The position numbers were made by a program, and so were the translations under genes. Shown piece by piece: positions 1 through 8,024 of a stretch of DNA of 64,000 bases. How positions within the stretch are numbered: position 1 is the first letter of the stretch; every line of letters starts with the position of its first letter. The DNA lies in contig NZ_JACHXD010000023.1 in NCBI RefSeq assembly GCF_014191875.1, forward strand, positions 19,780 through 83,779, read 5' to 3'. The stretch is from Pseudoduganella violacea (lineage in GTDB: Bacteria; Pseudomonadota; Gammaproteobacteria; Burkholderiales; Burkholderiaceae_D). The notes beneath the pieces were generated by a model that worked only from the letters and a program-made list of their open reading frames with translations, made no database searches and was not told where the DNA came from.

Positions 1-380
1 ACTACAACGACGATACGCCACCTTACCAGGGGCTGCCGTCCCCAGCGGCCATCCGCAAAATGCAGCTCAAGCGCGAAGCATCTGGCATCTATGCAGCCCT
101 GGTCCTGGTGGACATCGGCTTGTCCAGCATTCTATGGCGCAAAACCGGGCACGAGCACTTCAGTAAGTTCGCCTGCGTGAAGACGCAATACCTGCTCAAT
201 TTCAAGGCCTTGCTACCGAGCACCTCCGAACTCGCTCATTACGAAGCCCTGCCAGCCGCTTTTGCATGGGCCGGCAACCTTGAGGTTCAGCAGAAATTCA
301 CGCAGATCTTTTCCAGGCTGATTAACCTCGTCAAACTGCTAAGACTGAGACATGGGCAAGCCTGTAACCCGCAGCACTGA
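1..380 (+). CDS. Hypothetical protein, 5'-truncated by window edge
   Basis: An open frame runs from base 3 to a TGA at 378-380 and has no stop before the window edge, so the start codon lies outside. The visible 125 or so residues contain a short hydrophobic stretch (IYAALVLVDIGLSSIL) and a basic C-terminus ending in HGQACNPQH. An internal ATG at 60 exists, but the frame upstream reads as ordinary protein, so I treat this as the tail of a longer gene. Base composition is a little less GC-biased than in the genes that follow. I do not recognise the family and propose no function. Confidence 0.5.
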   Translation, partial: YNDDTPPYQGLPSPAAIRKMQLKREASGIYAALVLVDIGLSSILWRKTGHEHFSKFACVKTQYLLNFKALLPSTSELAHYEALPAAFAWAGNLEVQQKFTQIFSRLINLVKLLRLRHGQACNPQH

Positions 381-414
381 CAATGCGTGACCGCGCGGAA
401 CACCGGCCGCCACG

Positions 415-1008
415 ATGAACGAGCGCCTTCCCTGCCGCATTTGCGGCGCCCTGATTCTGGGCTCGACCGCCGAGCGCACGGGCGGCCTGTGCATGCCCTG
501 CAAAGGCGGCTATCGCGCCAGCATCGAGGCGCGCCGCCATGGCCGTACCCGCGGCCACGCCATCGCCGCCAATCCGCAGGCGCAGATGTGGGCGGCGCTG
601 CTGTACCAGGTACGGCAGGACGCGACCGGCATCGAAGGCTTGAATCATCCGCAGCAGCTTTATTACGCATCCAGCACGCTGCTGGGGGCGGTGCTGCGCG
701 GCGGTATGCAGCACTATTTCGGCGGCGCCGCCGCCGATCATTACAAGCTGGCGCAGGACGGCTTGATGGCCATGGGCGCCACGCGCGCGCTGCGCCTGCT
801 GCTCGACGCGCGCAAGCTGCTGTTCGGCCCCAGCCTGCCCAATGAAGCGGTACGCCGCGAGCGCCTTTACCGCCGGCCGCTATTCGCCGAAAACGAGGCG
901 CGCAGCGCCATGCGCCTGAACGCGCTGAATGCGGAATTCAGCCGCCTGGCGCCCGACCTGGAACGGCGTCTGCATGTCTATGCACACCAGCATGGGCTGC
1001 TGGGCTAG
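415..1008 (+). CDS. DMP19/DUF4375-like protein with N-terminal zinc ribbon
   Basis: A 197-residue soluble protein. Two CxxC knuckles (C7/C10 and C26/C29) at the N-terminus look like a zinc ribbon. Residues about 60-140 (beginning HPQQLYYASSTLLGAVLRGG and followed by the QHYFGG and DHYKLAQDGL segments) resemble the DMP19 (DUF4375) domain, a small all-helical fold named after a white-spot virus DNA-mimic protein but common in bacteria with unknown function. The domain call is by recognition of the pattern, not by search. No clear Shine-Dalgarno precedes the ATG. It lies 34 bp after the previous stop and could be co-transcribed with it. Role unknown. Confidence 0.6.
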   Translation: MNERLPCRICGALILGSTAERTGGLCMPCKGGYRASIEARRHGRTRGHAIAANPQAQMWAALLYQVRQDATGIEGLNHPQQLYYASSTLLGAVLRGGMQHYFGGAAADHYKLAQDGLMAMGATRALRLLLDARKLLFGPSLPNEAVRRERLYRRPLFAENEARSAMRLNALNAEFSRLAPDLERRLHVYAHQHGLLG

Positions 1009-1082
1009 CAGGCGCACGGCAGACCGTTGACGCGAGGTGGTATGCTATGCGCGAAATTCCGGAACCATAAACCGCAACAGCA

Positions 1083-1691
1083 ATGCCTCAAACAATAAGC
1101 GCAGCCGTCCACCACGAGCTGCTGATCAAGAAAAGCCGTTTCATCGCCTGCGTCCAGCCTATGAGCGACCGCGCCGCCGCGCAGGCGGTGGTGGCAGGCT
1201 TGCGCGCCCAGCATCCGGGCGCGGCCCATGTGTGCTGGGCCTTGCTCGCCGGCGGACAGTCGGCGGCGGTGGATGACGGCGAGCCAAGCGGCACCGCTGG
1301 CCGCCCCATGCTCGATGTGCTGCGCCACCAGGACCTGGAAGGCGTGCTGGCGACGGTGGTGCGCTACTTCGGCGGCGTCAAGCTCGGCGCGGGTGGTTTG
1401 GTGCGCGCCTATACCGACAGCGTGGCGCAAGCCTTGCTGCAGGCGGAGAAAGTCGCCATCGTCAAACTGCGCCAGCTGCGCTGCGTGGTGCCTTACGCGA
1501 TGGAGGGCATGCTGCGGCGCGAGCTGGAGCTGGCCCAGGCCAGCCTGCTCGACGTCAGCCATGGCGACAGCGTGACCCTGGCTTTCAGCCTGCCCGCCGC
1601 CGACGCCCTCGCCTTGCAGGGCCGCCTCAACGAAAGCGGCAACGGCCGCGTGCTCTGGCTCGACGATGAAGAGCCTGAGGACGCGGCATAA
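1083..1691 (+). CDS. yigZ: YigZ / IMPACT family protein
   Basis: A 202-residue protein with the hallmark UPF0029 (IMPACT N-terminal) motifs: DDGEPSGTAG at 64-73 and RYFGGVKLGAGGLVRAY at 94-110, followed by the DUF1949-type C-terminal ferredoxin-like domain (about 135-195). Bacterial YigZ is a conserved cytosolic protein of uncertain role; eukaryotic IMPACT binds GCN1 and dampens GCN2 signalling, and bacterial members have been suggested to bind nucleic acid or the ribosome. Length matches the family (about 200). The ATG follows a weak ribosome-binding region. Its stop is 9 bp from the stop of the convergent glycerophosphodiesterase gene. Confidence 0.9.
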   Translation: MPQTISAAVHHELLIKKSRFIACVQPMSDRAAAQAVVAGLRAQHPGAAHVCWALLAGGQSAAVDDGEPSGTAGRPMLDVLRHQDLEGVLATVVRYFGGVKLGAGGLVRAYTDSVAQALLQAEKVAIVKLRQLRCVVPYAMEGMLRRELELAQASLLDVSHGDSVTLAFSLPAADALALQGRLNESGNGRVLWLDDEEPEDAA

Positions 1692-1700
1692 GGCTGCGGC

Positions 1701-2912
1701 TTAGTTGTTGTAGCCGATTTCCTTGAAGTAGTCGCTGCGCGCCTGCAAGGCGGTGTCGGCGAAATCCGAGAACAGGCCGTCCACGCCCAGGGCATAGAAG
1801 TGCTTGTATTCGGCTTTCGGATCGCCCTTGTAGTCGCTGGCCAGGCGGCGCTTCTCGTTGCGGAAGGTATAGGGGTGGACGAACAGGCCCGCCTTGTGGG
1901 CGTCGCTGACCAGGGTGGTGGCCGGCAGGGTCACAGCGTCGGCCTCGTTCACCTTGCCGTCGCCGTTCACGTCCGCCACCTTGCCGTCCGTTCCGACCGT
2001 GCCTTTGACGCTGACGATGTAGCGCTTCCATGGGCCGATACCGTCGGCATAGGATTTGATCTCGGCCAGGCCGGCCGGCGTGACCATGGCGCTGAACAGG
2101 CGCTTGTCGCCGGCCAGTGCCCAGTCGTAGGGACGGTCATACGGCGCGGCGAACGTCAGCGTGCCGGTTTTCAGGTCGACGTCATCGGCGTCGATCAGCT
2201 GCACCAGCTTCAGTTTCGAGCCTTTGCTACGGATGTATTTCAGGCTGCCCGGTTCGAAGGACTGGATGAAGACCGGCGCGCTGGCATCGTTCCAGCCGGC
2301 GGCGGAGAGCAGCGCCAGCAGCTTGTCTTCCAGCGGCAGGCCAAGCTGGCGGTGGAAGGTCGGATTCTTGGTCTCAGGGTAGATGGTGATGGTGCGGCCG
2401 CTCTTCTTGATCATGTCGACGATTTCCTGGATCGTCGCGATCTTGTACTTGCCGTTGAACTGCTGCGGACGTTCGGCGTCGGTGGAGGTGCCGCCCAGGG
2501 TTTTGATCTCGGCCAGCGTGAAGTCGCTGGCGAACCAGCCTTCCTGCACCTCGCCATCGACATTCACGGTGCGCTTGCGCGCCGCGAATTCAGGATGGGA
2601 GGCGACGTCGGTGCTGTACGCCAGATTCGGATCGTGGCGGGCGATCAGCACGCCGTCCTTGGTGCTGATGACGTCCGGCTCGATGGCGTCGGCGCCCATC
2701 TCGATGGCTTTGGCATAGGCCTCCACCGTCTCTTCCGGAATATAGCCGCTGGCACCACGGTGGGCCACGACCATGGCGGGCTTGCCGTCCAGGGTATTCA
2801 GCTTGACCGGGTTAATGCTGTCGCTGCCGCCGCAGGCGCTCAGGGCCAGCAGGGCCGCGCACAGGCTGGCGTTTTTCAGTTGGAACCCTACGATCTTCTC
2901 TTGCTTCATCAT
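1701..2912 (-). CDS. glpQ: Glycerophosphodiester phosphodiesterase lipoprotein
   Basis: A 403-residue predicted periplasmic or outer-membrane lipoprotein that hydrolyses glycerophosphodiesters to glycerol-3-phosphate and an alcohol. The signal peptide ends in a lipobox (ALSACGG). The GDPD catalytic core is clear: VAHRGASGYIPEET (general acid/base His-Arg), then EPDVISTKDGVLIARHDPNL (metal-binding Glu/Asp and second His). The mature barrel is interrupted near the C-terminus by a perfect dockerin-type calcium loop at residues 314-325 (DVNGDGKVNEAD), which ordinary GlpQ proteins lack. AAGGGATG upstream serves as ribosome-binding site. The nearest neighbours are not phospholipid genes, so it is probably monocistronic. 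Confidence 0.88.
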   Translation of the reverse strand: MMKQEKIVGFQLKNASLCAALLALSACGGSDSINPVKLNTLDGKPAMVVAHRGASGYIPEETVEAYAKAIEMGADAIEPDVISTKDGVLIARHDPNLAYSTDVASHPEFAARKRTVNVDGEVQEGWFASDFTLAEIKTLGGTSTDAERPQQFNGKYKIATIQEIVDMIKKSGRTITIYPETKNPTFHRQLGLPLEDKLLALLSAAGWNDASAPVFIQSFEPGSLKYIRSKGSKLKLVQLIDADDVDLKTGTLTFAAPYDRPYDWALAGDKRLFSAMVTPAGLAEIKSYADGIGPWKRYIVSVKGTVGTDGKVADVNGDGKVNEADAVTLPATTLVSDAHKAGLFVHPYTFRNEKRRLASDYKGDPKAEYKHFYALGVDGLFSDFADTALQARSDYFKEIGYNN

Positions 2913-3034
2913 TATTGCATCCCTTGCTGTGTTTTTGATAACGGCATTCTAGGGATGCCAGATGACAGCTTCATGACGGCAAGCCAAGCGTGCGTCTGCT
3001 ACACTGCCAGCAGTTTTTTTCCTCCCCCAGAAAA

Positions 3035-3568
3035 ATGATCGAACTGAAAACCCTGCGCTTGCGGGATTTCACGGACGACGATATCGGCCATGTGTTTGCC
3101 GGTCTGTCCCATCCCGATGTCATCCGTCACTACGGCGTGTCTTACGCCACCCTGCAGGAATGCCAGGCGCAGATGGCCTGGTTCAAGTCACTGCGCGACA
3201 ACGATAGCGGCCAGTGGATGGCGCTGGAGGCCTTGTCCGGCGGCGCCTTCCTCGGCGCGGTCGGCGTCAGCTCGCTGCTGCGCCAGCACCATAGCGCCGA
3301 ACTGGGTTACTGGCTGCTGCCGCAATTCTGGGGGCATGGCTATATGCGCGAGGCGCTAGCCGGCTTCCTGCGCCACGCCTTCTCGGAGCTGGGCCTGCAC
3401 CGTATCAGCGCCGTGGTGGAGGTCGATAACACGGCCTCGCGCAAGCTGCTCGATGCGCTCAACTTCACCATGGAAGGCGTGCAACGCGACTGCGAAATCA
3501 AGCATGGCAAATACATTTCGCTGCTCAGTTACTCGCTGTTGAGCAGCGACCCGCAAAGCCCGTACTAA
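3035..3568 (+). CDS. GNAT family N-acetyltransferase (RimJ/RimL-like)
   Basis: A 177-residue acetyltransferase, starting MIELKTLRLRDFTDDD, which is the typical beta1 start of the RimJ/RimL branch. ELGYWLLPQFWGHGYMREAL is the acetyl-CoA-binding region (Q-x-x-G-x-G/A type loop), and HRISAVVEVDNTASRKLLDA is the conserved motif B helix region. Substrate cannot be predicted: members acetylate ribosomal protein N-termini, amino acids, antibiotics or polyamines. I chose the ATG at 3035 rather than the one at 2990, because the extra 15 residues are not family-like and read through a pyrimidine-rich leader. No strong Shine-Dalgarno is present. Confidence 0.85.
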   Translation: MIELKTLRLRDFTDDDIGHVFAGLSHPDVIRHYGVSYATLQECQAQMAWFKSLRDNDSGQWMALEALSGGAFLGAVGVSSLLRQHHSAELGYWLLPQFWGHGYMREALAGFLRHAFSELGLHRISAVVEVDNTASRKLLDALNFTMEGVQRDCEIKHGKYISLLSYSLLSSDPQSPY

Positions 3569-3577
3569 AATCCATAA

Positions 3578-3632
3578 AATTTCCCCATGGAAATTCTATG
3601 GTATGATTGCATATTAATCAATTTTGCAATCA
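3578..3632. promoter_or_regulatory. AT-rich leader with two inverted repeats
   Basis: Two perfect inverted repeats are packed before the gene at 3642. AATTTCC (3578-3584) pairs with GGAAATT (3589-3595). TGATTGCA (3604-3611) pairs with TGCAATCA (3625-3632) across a 13-bp spacer. The second repeat abuts the AAGGG ribosome-binding site and could be an operator or a leader hairpin. The patch is clearly AT-richer than its surroundings. Function is inference only. Confidence 0.35.
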
Positions 3633-3641
3633 AGGGTTTTT

Positions 3642-4271
3642 ATGCTGCTTATCTGGGGAAAACGTAACTACGGCGCGGTCGAAAAGGTCGGCAAAATGGC
3701 GGTCAAAACCCGCTTCGGCCATTTCTGGTATCTGCCGCTGTTCCCGACGCAAAGCTTCTACATCAATAGCGAGAACGACACCGGCTACGATCTGCGCAAG
3801 ATCCACTGGCGCTCGGTGCTGTGCGCGTATCTGCGCGTGTGGATGCCACTGCTCTTCATCATGGGCGTGTTCGCCGCGCTGGACGGCATCGGCGTGATCA
3901 GCGCCGCCGTGCTGCTGTTGTCGGCCGCAGGCTTCATCGCCAGCTTCAAGCTGGGCAAAAAATTCGCGCGCGCCGAGAGCGAGCAGGTGCGCGAAATCAT
4001 GGACAAGCACTTCGGCATCGCCATCGATCCGCTGGAATGCAAAAACAGCATGGCCGAGCACATTGACCTGCGCGCGCGCGAACTGACCGGCGCGCCCGTG
4101 GCCGAAGGCTGGTATCGCCAAGTGTTGAAAGACCTGTTCAGCGCGCCCGACCTGATCGAACTGGCCATTCTGCGCGCCCGCTGCGAACAGCTCGACACCG
4201 AGCTGCAACTGCAGGTCTGCCGCAAGCTCAATCCGCAAAGCGCCAACGCCGCACTGGCCGGCGCTGTATAA
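3642..4271 (+). CDS. Uncharacterised two-helix membrane protein
   Basis: A 209-residue protein. The ATG at 3642 is preferred over that at 3624 because AAGGG sits 6 bases upstream. The N-terminus MLLIWGKRNYG resembles the opening of a family of bacterial zinc-ribbon-like membrane proteins, but the cysteine knuckles of such proteins are absent here. Two adjacent hydrophobic stretches (about residues 66-84 and 86-105) form a predicted helical hairpin, followed by a cytosolic helical domain of about 100 residues rich in Arg/Glu. It ends 24 bp before the DUF945-like gene, with which it is probably co-transcribed. No function can be assigned. Confidence 0.6.
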   Translation: MLLIWGKRNYGAVEKVGKMAVKTRFGHFWYLPLFPTQSFYINSENDTGYDLRKIHWRSVLCAYLRVWMPLLFIMGVFAALDGIGVISAAVLLLSAAGFIASFKLGKKFARAESEQVREIMDKHFGIAIDPLECKNSMAEHIDLRARELTGAPVAEGWYRQVLKDLFSAPDLIELAILRARCEQLDTELQLQVCRKLNPQSANAALAGAV

Positions 4272-4295
4272 GCGACAGAGAATCAAGAGAGAACC

Positions 4296-5219
4296 ATGAA
4301 ACACGCACTTCTTCGCAACACCTTCCTGCTGGCGGCGCTGGCACCGCAAGCCTTCGCCGCGCCAGCGCCGGCAAAGGAAAAAGTCATTACCGTGCCCACC
4401 CTGTCCATGTCGGCGCAGGACAATACGCAACTGATCATCGCGCCACGCGAAATCCGCACGACGGGTCCGCGCGGCGCGGACGAACTGTGGTTCGGCAATG
4501 CGCGGGTGGATATTCCCTCGGTCTATTTTTCCCTGGCGACGCTGGAGCTGAAATTCGGCGCCATCCAGCAAAATGTACGCACCACCACGCGCGGCAAGCT
4601 GGCCGATTCGCAATCCGATACCCGTCTGGCCTCGGTCGAAGTTTTCGGCCAGCGCATCGAGGATGTGCACCTCGGCGTGCGCTTTGAAAAATTCGACCTG
4701 GCCGAAATGCACAAGGTCGAAAAGGACGCCGCCTTCCTGAGCAACGCCTTCACCAGCATCGAAGCGTTCAACGCCAAGCGCGGCAACGTGCTGATGGCCA
4801 TGGCGCGTTCCGCCGCGCGCCACGGCAGCCGTGTCGTGCTGGACGATTTCAGCCTGAGCTACAAGAACTTCCGCGCCCGCATGACGGGCCATTTCGGCTT
4901 GCGCGATGCCAGCGAGAAGGATCTGGCGTCGATACAGCAGATCTTGAAAAAAGTGGACGGCCGCATCGAAATCAGCGTGCCGGCCGGCATTCCGCGCGCC
5001 ATGTGCCAGGCTTTCGTGCATACCGTGCCGAACATCAAAGGCACAGCCATGGAGCGCTGGCAGCAGCAACAGAACTGCTACCAGGCCGCCATGACGAAGA
5101 TCGTAGGTGAAGGCTGGGCGCGCATGGATGAAGGCGTGCTGCGTTCCTCCATCGTCATCAGCCAGGGCAAACTGAACGTAAACGGCAAAAGCACCGAAGT
5201 TAATTTGAGTATTGATTAA
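4296..5219 (+). CDS. DUF945 (YdgA-like) exported protein
   Basis: A 307-residue protein with a cleavable signal peptide (cleavage probably after PQAFA). The body alternates amphipathic beta segments, and the C-terminus IVISQGKLNVNGKSTEVNL matches the conserved end of the YdgA/DUF945 family (a G-x-L-x-VNGK pattern), whose members are periplasmic or inner-membrane anchored proteins of poorly defined role. Residues around 75-200 fit the family's long repeat-bridge-like beta domain. GAGAGAACC upstream acts as ribosome-binding site. Co-directional with the small membrane protein upstream. Family assignment is from the C-terminal signature and the overall pattern, so it is moderately sure. Confidence 0.6.
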   Translation: MKHALLRNTFLLAALAPQAFAAPAPAKEKVITVPTLSMSAQDNTQLIIAPREIRTTGPRGADELWFGNARVDIPSVYFSLATLELKFGAIQQNVRTTTRGKLADSQSDTRLASVEVFGQRIEDVHLGVRFEKFDLAEMHKVEKDAAFLSNAFTSIEAFNAKRGNVLMAMARSAARHGSRVVLDDFSLSYKNFRARMTGHFGLRDASEKDLASIQQILKKVDGRIEISVPAGIPRAMCQAFVHTVPNIKGTAMERWQQQQNCYQAAMTKIVGEGWARMDEGVLRSSIVISQGKLNVNGKSTEVNLSID

Positions 5220-5318
5220 AGCCGCAAAGCCACCTCGCGCACGGTTACAAAGTGCGTGTTTTCGCCCTTGAAGCCGGGTGTATAGTTGGCCGCTTTCAGA
5301 CCAAGGGAGGAAAGCGAC

Positions 5319-5879
5319 GTGACACTCAAGGCGACACAGGCGGAACTCTATGCAATGGAGGGGGTGGCGCCCATCCTGGCGGGCGAGCATTCCTGCATAC
5401 TACGCAAGACGCTCAAGCACAATCTGGATAATAAGGCGATCCATATCGGCACGCCGCTGATCATGTATGTGGCCCAGGGCCAGCAATTCATCAGCGACAG
5501 CGCGGGCCTGCACTATGTGGTCGATGAAGGGCAGATGGTCTTCCTGTCGCCGGGGACCTACAACGTCAGCCACCGCGTTACCGCGCACGCCAGCTTCGAT
5601 GCAATGCTGCTCTTTATCGACCGCCAACTGGTGGAGAAATGCCTGAGCGATGTGGCGACGGATAATCCGCCGCCGAGCGACGACGGCAAGCGCATCCTGT
5701 ATGCGGGAGAACAGATCCGCCGCTATATGGATGCACAGGAGTATGTGTACCGCAATGCCTGCAGCAACGATGCGCTGCTGGAGTTGAAACTGCTGGAACT
5801 GCTGCACCTGATCGCGCTGCAAGACCCGGCGCAGCAGCTGCTGCGCGCCATGCTGTCCGAAGACAGCGATTCCGCCTGA
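5319..5879 (+). CDS. Stand-alone AraC-type N-terminal sensor domain
   Basis: A 186-residue protein resembling the cupin-like N-terminal domain of ExsA/AraC-type regulators (for example TPLIMYVAQGQQFISDS and GQMVFLSPGTYNVSHRV, then a helical tail ending in LELKLLELLHLIAL), but the reading frame stops where the two helix-turn-helix repeats would begin. I chose GTG at 5319: AGGGAGG lies about 8 bases upstream, whereas the in-frame TTG at 5286 has no such site. It is tail-to-tail with oleate hydratase, separated by a GC-rich hairpin. It may be a ligand-binding or dimerisation partner for another regulator, or a remnant of a full AraC protein. No residual HTH coding is apparent downstream in the 50-bp gap. 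Confidence 0.65.
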   Translation: MTLKATQAELYAMEGVAPILAGEHSCILRKTLKHNLDNKAIHIGTPLIMYVAQGQQFISDSAGLHYVVDEGQMVFLSPGTYNVSHRVTAHASFDAMLLFIDRQLVEKCLSDVATDNPPPSDDGKRILYAGEQIRRYMDAQEYVYRNACSNDALLELKLLELLHLIALQDPAQQLLRAMLSEDSDSA

Positions 5880-5898
5880 AACGGCGGACTGCACGCAA

Positions 5899-5920
5899 GG
5901 CGCCTGCGGCTGCAGGCGCC
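5899..5920. terminator. Bidirectional hairpin between convergent genes
   Basis: GGCGCCTGC and GCAGGCGCC form a perfect 9-bp stem around a GGCT loop, midway between two convergent stops. No good T-run follows on either strand, so it may act as a barrier hairpin rather than a classic intrinsic terminator. Confidence 0.5.
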
Positions 5921-5929
5921 CTTCCCCGC

Positions 5930-7504
5930 TTACTTGAAGGCCTTGATCAAGGCGTCGATCTTCACTTTCACCGAATCGTCGTGGCGCTGGATGGGCGGCA
6001 CTTCGCGCTCCACGTTCAGCAGCTCATACACGGCCATCTGCGCCGCGCGCACTGAATACTCGACGGTGAACACCACGTCCTCCGGCACTTCCACGAACTG
6101 GCTGACGAACGCCAGGTTCTGCGAATTCTTCGGCACCGGCAGCGGACGGTCGGCATGGGCGCGCGGCATGAACATGCTGGTGATGTAAGGCATGCGGCAT
6201 GGGATGCAGTTTGCCGCCGCCATCAGCTCGTCGTAGTCGAAGTTCAGGTGGCCGCACAGCTCGCGCAGGATCTCTTCGCCGCTGCACTCGGCCATCGGCT
6301 TGGCGACGAAGTTGCCGACGCGGTCGGGATGCAAGCCATAGCCCCAGAACACCTTCACGCCTTGCGGCTGGTTGCGGAAGTGCGGCTGGTAGGCCAGCAC
6401 CACCGACATGAACCAGTTGGAATCCTTGAAGGTCACCAGGCCGCCGGTGCCGGCGCGGTTGCCGGTAAAGCGTTCCATGGCGTCGAAGAATTTGCTGTCC
6501 TTCAGCGTCACGGTGAAGGATTCCCACCATGCTTCCGGAATGCTGGAGTTGAACGCGGCCGGATTGCCGAATTCGGGACGGCCTTCCGCCAATTTTTCCC
6601 ACAAGTCCCAGCCGCCGCTATCGCGCTTGGTCAGCTTGGCCGGCGCATGGCACATGCTGCCAAAGCTCGACGCATCGGTCATCGAGGCGTTCTGCACGAA
6701 GACCAGATCGTCCGGCCCCACGGCCAGCGTGGCTTCGGCGCCGCCGCGCAGGTAGCGGATGCCGGTGACCACATGCTTGCCGTCCTGCTGCACGATATCC
6801 AGGTCGGTGACGCGCGATTGCAGCTGCACCTGCACGCCCTGGTCGGACAGCCAGTGCCATAGCGGACGCACGAAGGAATCGTACTGGTTGAACACGGTGC
6901 GCTTCACGCCGGCCAGGGTTTCGATGCGCGAGAACTCCAGCATGAAGCGGTGCAGGTAACGGCGGAATTCGACGGCGCTATGCCATGGCTGGAAGGCGAA
7001 GGTGGTGGCCCACATATACCAGAACTTGGTCTCGAAAAATTCCGGCGACAGCCAGTCGGTGATGGCGCTGGCGCCCAGGGCTTCCTCATCGGCCTCGGTC
7101 AGGCGCAGCAGTTCCAGGCGGTCGTTCATCGAGAAGCCCATGGATTCGACGCACAGCTTGAAGCGGTTGCGGTCCACCAGGCGGGCGCGCGAATGCGACT
7201 GGTTCTTCTGGTTGAATTCCAGAGTTTCCTCGAACACGGTTTTGCCGGCGTGGTCGATGGATGGAATGGTTTTGAACAGATCCCATGTGCACTCGTAGTT
7301 ATCGGTGGTGAGCATGCGGCCGCCGCGCAGGCGGTAGCCTTCTTCGGCATTGCCGCCGCCATCCAGGCTGCCGCCCGGCACGGGCAGCTCTTCGAAAATG
7401 GTGATGTTCTTGCCCGGGATGCCGGCGTCGCGGATCATGAAGGCCGCCGCAGCCAGGGAACCGATGCCACTGCCGACCAGATACGCTTTGATGTTCTTGT
7501 TCAT
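5930..7504 (-). CDS. ohyA: Oleate hydratase (fatty acid double-bond hydratase)
   Basis: A 524-residue FAD-dependent hydratase of the MCRA family, which adds water to the cis-9 double bond of oleate to give 10-hydroxystearate. Residues 11-16 (GSGIGS) are the Rossmann FAD loop. The characteristic block RGGR followed by NYECTWDLFKTIPSI (60-84) holds E71, probably the conserved activating glutamate. FEELPVPGGSLDG is the second FAD-contact signature. It is shorter than the about 590-646 residues of characterised Staphylococcus and Elizabethkingia enzymes. GGAGGT precedes the start. It may detoxify host- or environment-derived unsaturated fatty acids; FadL, the outer-membrane fatty acid channel, is 12 kb away. 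Promoter features suggest FNR-type control. Confidence 0.93.
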   Translation of the reverse strand: MNKNIKAYLVGSGIGSLAAAAFMIRDAGIPGKNITIFEELPVPGGSLDGGGNAEEGYRLRGGRMLTTDNYECTWDLFKTIPSIDHAGKTVFEETLEFNQKNQSHSRARLVDRNRFKLCVESMGFSMNDRLELLRLTEADEEALGASAITDWLSPEFFETKFWYMWATTFAFQPWHSAVEFRRYLHRFMLEFSRIETLAGVKRTVFNQYDSFVRPLWHWLSDQGVQVQLQSRVTDLDIVQQDGKHVVTGIRYLRGGAEATLAVGPDDLVFVQNASMTDASSFGSMCHAPAKLTKRDSGGWDLWEKLAEGRPEFGNPAAFNSSIPEAWWESFTVTLKDSKFFDAMERFTGNRAGTGGLVTFKDSNWFMSVVLAYQPHFRNQPQGVKVFWGYGLHPDRVGNFVAKPMAECSGEEILRELCGHLNFDYDELMAAANCIPCRMPYITSMFMPRAHADRPLPVPKNSQNLAFVSQFVEVPEDVVFTVEYSVRAAQMAVYELLNVEREVPPIQRHDDSVKVKIDALIKAFK

Positions 7505-7532
7505 ACCTACCTCCTATCAAAAATCTTGATTC

Positions 7533-7575
7533 ATAGTAACAACTTTGCTCACACATGAAGATTGATCTAGATCAA
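7533..7575 (-). promoter_or_regulatory. FNR-type box and -10 of the ohyA promoter
   Basis: TTGATCTAGATCAA at 7562-7575 is an exact match to the FNR/Anr consensus TTGAT-N4-ATCAA. On the minus strand a TACTAT hexamer at 7538-7533 could be a -10 element, placing transcription start near 7526. The box centre is then about 41.5 bp upstream, the classic class II activator position. The start would lie roughly 22 bases before the ohyA ATG. The site is also upstream of the divergent DUF2970 gene. The motif is directly visible; the regulatory meaning is inference. Confidence 0.6.
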
Positions 7576-7694
7576 ATCCGCCCGGCTTAGAGGGTTTCAT
7601 CTGATCTGGTCGATTTGGCGGCTTTCTGCGTCTGTTTATTTCCCTGAAAGCAAGAGAAAATGCGATCGTCACAGCAATCTGTAAGGAGATCCCC

Positions 7695-7895
7695 ATGTCC
7701 ATTCCCACCAAGCGCGGTTTCGGCGAAACCATGATTGCCGTGGCCTGGTCCTTTATCGGCCTGCGCCGCAAGCGCGACTTCGACAAGGACGTTGAGGCGC
7801 TGAATCCCCTGTATGTGATCGGCGCCGGCCTGATCGGGGTCGCCGTGCTGGTCGCCACCCTGATTTCCATCGTGCGTATGGTGGTGAGCGCATAA
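7695..7895 (+). CDS. DUF2970 domain small membrane protein
   Basis: A 66-residue protein. Residues about 9-33 (FGETMIAVAWSFIGLRRKRD) and the single C-terminal transmembrane helix (about 40-63) match DUF2970, a short betaproteobacterial/gammaproteobacterial family of unknown role. Length fits the family. TAAGGAG lies 8 bases before the ATG, an excellent ribosome-binding site. It is divergent from ohyA and followed by a separate transporter gene 129 bp on, so it is probably its own transcription unit. Confidence 0.85.
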   Translation: MSIPTKRGFGETMIAVAWSFIGLRRKRDFDKDVEALNPLYVIGAGLIGVAVLVATLISIVRMVVSA

Positions 7896-8024
7896 GCTAA
7901 TGCGCTCAGCGAGAATAGCCGGTAGTTAGCGGCAAAAAGACGGAAAAAGGATGGATCCAGGGCAGACGCCCGCCGCCGATTCACTATAGAATCACCCTTT
8001 CCGCAAACCTGAATCAAGGTGCCC

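Noticed and set aside
2990..3034. Earlier start for the GNAT gene
   Set aside because: The added residues are not family-like and the region is a pyrimidine-rich leader; MIELKTLRL is the usual start.
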